Source: Aphrophora alni
Lineage: Eukaryota; Arthropoda; Insecta; Hemiptera; Aphrophoridae
Direction: 5' to 3'
Assembly (NCBI GenBank): GCA_963513935.1
Contig: OY740773.1
Location: 99,805,291 to 99,869,290, forward strand
Length of the DNA: 64,000 nt
The number at the start of each line of letters is the position of its first letter. Position 1 is the stretch's first letter. Shown here piece by piece: positions 56,752 to 64,000 of this stretch. Made by a program: the position numbers and the translations under genes. The notes beneath the pieces were generated by a model that had not been told where the DNA came from, searched no databases, and saw only the letters and a program-made list of their open reading frames with translations.

Positions 56752-59500
56752 ATCCAGGGGGAGCACAATAAACTTCTACTTTCTGGCTGACGTACACGAG
56801 GCATTTATCTTTCTTAAAGTATATCCTTTTTATCTTATTTGATTTTCTTAAGGTATCAAAATAATCTAATTTACAAATAAGCTTTGATGACGGTTGACTA
56901 CTTAAACTACGATAGCTATTAAACCATTAGATAAATTTCAAAAAACTATAATTAATTCAATTTTTCAAAAAACAATACTTTTGGCTTAAAACAGTTTTCC
57001 CCTCGAACGATACCAAATTTAAGATATCTTTTAAGATGACATTAATCTCCGAGTCATGTGCTAATTACCATTATCAAATTCTCAGGGTAAACATGTAACA
57101 AAACAACAATCGCTTGAACTGAATTGATGAAGGGGCGACAAAAAGATGAGTGTCTATAAACTTTGATTTACAACTAACAAAGTTTGACGACGCCAACTAA
57201 GTTTTGGAAAATAGATTTCCTTTGATGTCTCCTACTTAGCAGTATAAACTGTTTTCACTTTCCAAAATAAGGAATGAAAGTTTCACTGAACTTTCGCTTT
57301 AGGTTTTAACTTATTAAATGTCGTCCACCAATGTGAATTCCTATATAGATTTTCCACTTCAGCGACGTATATTGAGTACGAGTGTGGCAATCCCTAGGTA
57401 CCATAGCTGGATTTATACCTTTGTTTATGTCGTCTTGGGTTTGATACCTGTAGGTATTTCTTTGCCAACTCTCCGACCCTGACGCTATTAGAGTTTTCGA
57501 GGGCTAGGGGTTGAAATTTCATGATTTTGTTTTTGTTTTCAAGGCGAAGATGACTTCCAGGACGATACAGAGAGATTTTCATCTTTATCTTCCACAACCA
57601 CAAAATAAAGTAAACAGTAGTACTCTATAGGCCTACAATAAACTGGGTTGTCTAATGATAAAGTACTTGACTGACCCAGTGAATGTTTCTCTGGAACCTT
57701 CTCTTAGCCTTAGAGGTTGGGTCGGGTATCTATTAGGTCGAGTACAAAATTTACTTTGTTTTGCTTTTCTCTACGAAAATAACACTTTTTTTCACTCAAT
57801 AGCTGTTATTATTATTTCACTCCGGCTGTTCTACAGGTTGACTTGAGTAGGAAAGAAAATGTGGTTGAGGTGTGAATAGGAAAATATATTCCACCTTCCT
57901 CGTACATACAGCTGAAACAATTTTGTTTCACCAAATGAAAGAATATACTCTTCAATTAAGAATATCCATAAAAATTCGTAATTTTTTATGTTATATATTA
58001 AAAACAAGGAGTGGAAAGTTAGGTTTAAAATTTCTCGTCTCTGTATTCTTTTTGTTATAAAACAATTCTTTACATATAAATTAATAAAGTTAGAAGGAGC
58101 AAGTGATTACAGACTTCAAGAACAGGGGAATATATACCACATCGAAGGGTTCCTCAGACAACGTTGAAAGTTGTTTTCACTTATTATAAATTAGTTTTGT
58201 TATATTGGTCTTCATAATGAAATTTCGATCAGCGAGTCATGTTACGCGTTGCAGTTGTTGATTTTATAATTACTTTGTCTTTGGTGATTTCTTCACCTGG
58301 AGCATTCACCTTGGCTCAATTGGATGGACAACAATTCAAGGCAACATCATTCTAAGGAGGATCCGATTTCTTTCATCACCGAGAATACACTACCCAATAA
58401 GTTATAATGGAGTCGATGGACTGTAGACAATTCTACATTTCGGAAAGGGCAGAGAGATTCAGTTTATTTGGAAGAATCCATGTATGACTTGAAGTCATTA
58501 GGTGTATAAGTAGCCTAGGTAAGATTGGGGAAAAGATACATTCTAGTCATATACAGCGTGTTACGATCGAAAGTGACTCACATAAATAATAGAGCGACCA
58601 CGTGACGTAGAATGATACATACTCCCTAGGGGTTATCCATAGTATTGGCCTGGTAATCCCTAGGGATCCTAGCTGGATCTACAATGGTTTTTAATGTATT
58701 TTCGTCGTAACGATTTTCACTTTTTTTTGGAATTATAAATTGGAGTTTATTTAAAATCTTTCATCACACTTATTTGTCTAAAGTTAAACGCAACTCTGAG
58801 GTATAGGTTAGGTTAGGTTACAAGGTTAAATTATTTACAAAGTATGAATAGGAACTTCACAAGCACAATAATGTTGAGGTGGTGGCGAATTTGGTAAATG
58901 ACATCTGGATCTAAAACTTTTTTTTTAATTATCGTAGGTTAAGTCTCTCTCTTTCATTTCTCCTATCACGGGACTAGTGACCAACTCTTGTTCTGTTCCG
59001 ACCCTGACGCTATATGAGTATTAGTGGGATAGCGGTCTTCGTTCCGTGTTTATTCTTCCTTTTTTTTTAAACGATGTTGAGCAAAGGGTTCGTTTTAATC
59101 CTTAACAATAGCGCCACTAATATCACTGACTCCGATGAAATACGATTAAAGGATGTAATATTGCAAATATCATTTTATTGAGGGGAAAGTATATATAAAA
59201 GTTCTATTAGGTATTTTGTTTTATTTATTATGTTTAGAATTATATTAATTATTTAAATCATTCATGTGTTTGATAAGTGTAGCATGTAAGCCGTAACTGT
59301 TGCCATATTCTGATGTATAATCACTTTCTTCTTCATCTTCAATTTTGTCTATAGTCATCATTTTTAAATAGTCTTCTATGTTTCATCATTCTATTTTTCT
59401 AAACGTAAATTTCGAGTATATTTTTCTATTATGGTTCATTCTAAACAAAACAATTTAAAATTTTTTGAACTTATACATATTAATATAGTTATAGTTAAAT
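56752..59500 (+). repeat. Palindrome arm F2, direct copy of F1
   Basis: Starts at GAGCACAATAAACTTCTACT like F1 and follows it to about 59480. It then lacks the ~210 bases corresponding to 53215-53430, at the inner end of the arm. Confidence 0.93.
58239..58426 (+). pseudogene. 62-codon frame, F2 copy, frame-shifted
   Basis: Keeps ATGTTACGCGTTGCAGTTG, then has lost two bases in the TTGTCTTCTGG region, so the frame breaks before the FFTWS part. Confidence 0.5.
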
Positions 59501-60009
59501 GAATTACAATAATGAAATAGTTAACAATTAAATAAGAATACAAATAACACAGATGAGAAAAGTGAAGACAAAAACAAGGGAAAAAATAGGAATAGATAAC
59601 AAATACTGGGGAATAAGGAAATATATAGGCCTATATAAATTTCTTGGATTTAAAACTTAAAAAAATGAAAAGAAGAAAAGAATAGTCAAAACAAATAGCC
59701 AAAATTTACTGTTATATTTGCTTGTTTGAAAATAATCGCTGCAAATGTTTCTAACGTACCAGATACGTTATTAAAAAGGTTCAGACATATCAATAAACCT
59801 ACTACCTAGTGAAATCTCGTGATAGATATGAAGAGGAATATAGTAAAACACTTCCTGTCGAAAGCATCAAAATTGTACAATAAACATCAATCTGAACTTT
59901 TACACTTTAGGTTTTTTATGTTGTTTAACTCTGTAACTCATTTATATTTTTTAAGATTATTTTGTTTGTAATAAATTTAAAATTATTAATTAAAAGTTTA
60001 TATTATGAG

Positions 60010-61748
60010 TAATGTGATATGTTTTATTTTTCTTAGGAATATTGTGTTTTTTTCGATAATGTTGTTTCATAATCCGTGATAAATGTACTTACGAAAAGGT
60101 CACTTTCGTTAATAGTAATGGAATATACTTATTCCCAGTCACACCTCAACCACATATACTTTTTCCTACTCTAACTTCCTCTATTTTAATATGTATGAGT
60201 TCAAAAGATTTTAAATTGTTTTATTTAAAATGCACCATAATGGAAAAATATACTCGAAATTTACATTTAGAAAAATAGAATGATGAAACATAGAAGACTA
60301 TTTAAAAATGATGACTATAGACAAAATTGAAGATGAAGAAGAAAGTGATAATGCATCAGAATATGGCAACGTTACGGCATACATGCTACAATTATCGAAT
60401 TCACACAAGAATGACTTAAATAAATAATATAATTATAAACAAAATAATTAACACAAAATACCTAATAGAACTTTTTTATATTTTTTTTACTTAATAAAAT
60501 GATATTTGCAATATTACACTCTATAATTGTATTTCATTGGAGTCCGTGATTTTAGTGGCGCGACAGTTAAGGATTAAAACGAACATTTAGCTCATAGTCT
60601 TTTTTTAAAAAAGAAGAATAAACACGGAACGAAGACCGCTATCCCACTAATACTCATATAGCGTTAGGGTCGGAACAGAACAAGAGTTGGTCACGAGTCC
60701 CGTGATAGGAGAAATGAAAGAGAGAGACTTAACCTACGAAAATTTAAAAAAAAGTTGTACATCCAGATGTCATTGACCAAATTCCCCACCATCTCAACAT
60801 TATTGTGCATAAGATCCTATTCATACTTTGAACCTAATTTAACTTTGTAACCTAACCTAACCTAAACCTCAGAGTTGCGTTTAACTTTAGACAAATATGT
60901 ATGATGTAACATTTTAATTAAACTCCAATTTATAATTCCAAAAAAAAGTGAAAATCGTTATGACGAAAATACATTAAAAACCATTGTATATCCAGCTAGG
61001 GATTACCAGGCCAATACTAAGGATAACCCCTAGAGAGTATGTATCATTCTAAGTCACGTGGTCGCTCTATTATTTATGTGAGTCACTTTCGATCGTAACA
61101 CTCTGTATATGACTAGAATGTATCTTTTTCCCAATCTTACCCAGGCTACTTATACACCTAATGACTTCAAGTCATACAAGGATTCTTCCAAATAAACTGA
61201 ATCTCTATACCCTTTCCGAAATGTAGAATTGTCTACAGTCCATCGACTCCATTATAACTTATTGGGTAGTGTATTCTCGGTGATGAAGGAAATCGGATCC
61301 TCCTTAGAATGATGTTGCCTTGAATTGTTGTCCATCCAATTGAGCCAAGGAGAATGCTCCAGGTAAAGAAATCACCGGAAGACAAATTCATTATAAAAGC
61401 AACAACAGCAACGCGTAACATGACTCGCTGATCAAAATTTCATTAAAATGACCAATACAACAAAACTAATTTATAATACGTCAAAACAACTTTCGACGTT
61501 GTCTGAGGAACCCTTCGATGAGGTATATATTCGCCTGTTCTTGCAGCCTTTGCTCCTACTAAATTTATCAATTTATATATAAAGAATTGTTTTTTTGTTT
61601 TATAACAAAGAGAATACAAAGACGAAAAATTTTAAACCTAACTTTCCACTCTCATTTTTTATATATTACATAAACAATTACGAATTTTTATGGATATTCA
61701 TAATTGAAGAATATATTCTTTCACTTTGTGAAACAAAATTGTTTCAGG
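60010..61748 (-). repeat. Palindrome arm R2, first part
   Basis: Direct copy of R1 from its inner end. Interrupted after GAAACAAAATTGTTTCAG by the 61749-63640 insertion and resumed at about 63641. Confidence 0.93.
61233..61421 (-). CDS. Unknown 62-residue hydrophobic protein frame, R2 copy
   Basis: One residue difference from the R1 copy (SSPR versus SPPR). Length, start and stop are the same. Confidence 0.35.
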   Translation of the reverse strand: MLRVAVVAFIMNLSSGDFFTWSILLGSIGWTTIQGNIILRRIRFPSSPRIHYPISYNGVDGL

Positions 61749-62268
61749 TTATAACAATTCAAAATATATATTTTAAAGGGAGTTATTCAAATATTTCATG
61801 TTATTCAAATTTATTTTCATTATTTAATATATATAAATTATACATTTAAATTAATACATTAATATTTATATACACACAAACATTACACATATACAAAAAT
61901 ACAAAATTTAATAGGAAAGTGCAAAAAGACCATATGAGTGAAAACAACAGTGAATCATGTGATTAGAAACAACAGTTTAAAAAAAAAAGAAATTTTCATT
62001 ATTATTCTTGTGTGAATTATATGAAGTGCAGTTGGATATTATAGTGTGTTAAATAAGATGAGAAAATAAAATAGTTAATCACAGTGAAATATTGACATAG
62101 TTATTAAAACATGAAGAAAGAAGTAATTATATCAAACTAGTCAATTACCTGAAAATAATATTAAAAGAAGAAAAAATTGAAATAGCGGTGAGATTAAATA
62201 ATTATGGTTGAAATATTTTTTTTGTTTAAGTAATTAATGAAAGAAACTTGAACTATTAATCAGAATTG

Positions 62269-62308
<40 letters not shown>

Positions 62309-63288
62309 TATATATACATTTTCTTTTTGTTTTCACTAATACACTTTATATTTTATTGACTGATTTTTTTTTTGTATTATATTTAATTTATTATTTTTTC
62401 ATTATTAATAATTTTTTTTGAGAAAGCCGGCACCAACCTAACCCCGAGATAGACAATAATAATTTTTTTTTGAAAAATTAATGAACATAATAATTAAAAA
62501 AATTTTTATTGTTTGAAATTTGCTTAAATAAAATAACACTAAATAAATAAAGAAAAAAAAGTTAAACAAGCAATAAGCTAATTTTTATTAAATAAATTAT
62601 ATTTTTCATTGTTAATTTTGTTTTGTTCCCATAAAAATATTTAAATAAACATTTTTAGGGAAAATTACCCAGGAGATAATTATAACAATTCAAAATATAT
62701 TAAAGGGAGTTATTCAAATATGTCATGTTATTCAAATTTATTTTCATTATTTAATATATATAAATTATACATTTAAATTAATAAATTAATATTTATATAC
62801 ACACAAACATTACACATATACAAAAATACAAAATTTAATAGGCAAGTGCAAAAAGACCATATGAGTGAAAACAACAGTGAATCATGTGATTAGAAACAAC
62901 AGTTTAAAAAAAAAAGAAATTTTCATTATTATTCTTGTGTGAATTATATGAAGTGCAGTTGGATATTATAGTGTGTTAAATAAGATGAGAAAATAAAATA
63001 GTTAATCACAGTGAAATATTGACATAGTTATTAAAACATGAAGAAAGAAGTAATTATATCAAACTAGTCAATTACCTGAAAATAATATTAAAAGAAGAAA
63101 AAATTGAAATAGCGGTGAGATTAAATAATTATGGTTGAAATATATTTTTTTTGTTTAAGTAATTAATGAAAGAAACTTGAACTATTAATCAGAATTGTTT
63201 TATATATGTATATATATATATATATATAATATATATATATATATTATATATATATATATAATATATATATATAATATACATATATATA

Positions 63289-63336
<48 letters not shown>

Positions 63337-63640
63337 ATATACATATATATATTTAATATATATACATATATATATGTATATATATATTAAATATATATAC
63401 ATTTTCTTTTTGTTTTCACTAATACACTTTATATTTTATTCACTGATTTTTTTTTGTATTATATTTAATTTATTATTTTTTCATTATTAATAATTTTTTT
63501 TGAGAAAGCCGGCACCAACCTAACCCCGAGATAGACAATAATAATTTTTTTTTGAAAAATTAATGAACATAATTATTTAAATATTTTTTTTTGTTTGAAA
63601 TTTGCTTAAATAAAATAACACTAAATAAAGTTTTACTATA
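61749..63640. mobile_element. Tandem-dimer insertion in arm R2
   Basis: Two direct copies of a ~0.93-kb unit: 61749-62679 and 62680-63629. Both start TTATAACAATTCAAAATATA and share GAGAAAGCCGGCACCAACCT and CCCCGAGATAGACAATAATA. The second copy lacks the last ~130 bases and has an expanded TA tract. R1 has an uninterrupted sequence at this point (CAGCTGTATGTACGAGGAAGG), so the insertion followed the duplication of the palindrome. No coding frame, no clear inverted ends or target-site duplication. Confidence 0.8.
63205..63400. repeat. Expanded complex (TA)n tract
   Basis: Nearly 200 bases of TA with periodic AATATATA and CATATA interruptions. The sister copy at 62268-62310 is far shorter. Confidence 0.9.
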
Positions 63641-64000
63641 AGGTGTATATACTAGGAAGGTGGAATATATTTTCCTATTCACACCTCAACCACATTTTCT
63701 TTCCTACTCGAGTCAACCTGTAGAACAGCCGGAGTGAAATAATAATAACAGCTATTGAGTGAAAAAATTGTTATTTTCGTAGAGAAAACAGTTATCGACT
63801 GGGAAGACGGTTATTGAGTGCGAACTCCCAATAGATACCCGACCCAACCTCTAAGGCTAAGAGAAGGTTCCAGAGAAACATTCACTCCGTCAGTCAAGTA
63901 CTTTATCATTAGACGACACAGTTTATTGTAGGCCTATATATGAAATTTATCAAATAGCCTAATAGTTATCGTTGTTTAAGTAGTCAACCGTCAACAAAAC
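63641..64000 (-). repeat. Palindrome arm R2, continued to the window end
   Basis: Matches R1 from about 55690 to 55965. After GTAGGCCTATA it jumps to sequence matching the inverse of about 50540-50595 (TAATAGTTATCG ... GTCAACCGTCA), so some 0.7 kb of the arm is deleted here. Continues beyond the window. Confidence 0.85.

Overview
This window looks like repeat-rich intergenic DNA from an arthropod, most likely an insect and possibly a hemipteran. It is strongly A+T-rich by eye. It is full of TA microsatellites, GTTAGGTTAGG-type words and degenerate DNA transposons, and has no operon-like gene packing. The taxon is inferred from repeat content and is not proven. I found no host gene with a certain identity. 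What can be read as coding is nearly all transposon-derived.

Layout. 1-1.5 kb holds three short motifs that read as hammerhead-ribozyme cores on the minus strand. 1.6-5.4 kb is an inverted repeat with 1.4-kb arms, and 6.1-9.5 kb is a second one with 0.6-kb arms. Short exon-like pieces with splice signals lie in their arms, spacer and loop. 9.88-10.34 kb is a 16-bp minisatellite. 14.7-16.2 kb is a dead Tc1/mariner-type element with long terminal inverted repeats. 16.7-17.5 kb carries the N-terminal part of a Crypton-like tyrosine recombinase, followed by a strong 121-bp hairpin. 19.6-24.8 kb is bounded by inverted copies of a ~210-bp repeat. It contains a (GA)n tract, a jockey-like reverse transcriptase relic and a second mariner-type relic. 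25.8-28.9 kb is a decayed piggyBac element. 29-41 kb is a mosaic of non-LTR fragments, dispersed repeats and fold-back elements. 42.2-44.8 kb is a well-preserved piggyBac element with terminal repeats, a small spliced first exon and one frame break in an A-run. 45.5-48.2 kb holds nested fold-backs with hammerhead-like motifs and a third mariner-type relic. From 49.6 kb to the window end lies a very large structure: a 5.7-kb palindrome present twice in tandem, with a 1.9-kb tandem-dimer insertion in the second copy.

How the parts work together. There is no pathway here. The functional logic is transposition: two piggyBac transposases with their ends, several DDE/D relics, one tyrosine-recombinase fragment and non-LTR fragments. 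The most interesting signal is the dispersed hammerhead-like family (best copies near 1.2, 31.9 and 46.5 kb). It recurs in fold-back units together with conserved flanks. Coordinates of diverged repeats are approximate, to about 10-30 bases, because they were aligned by eye.
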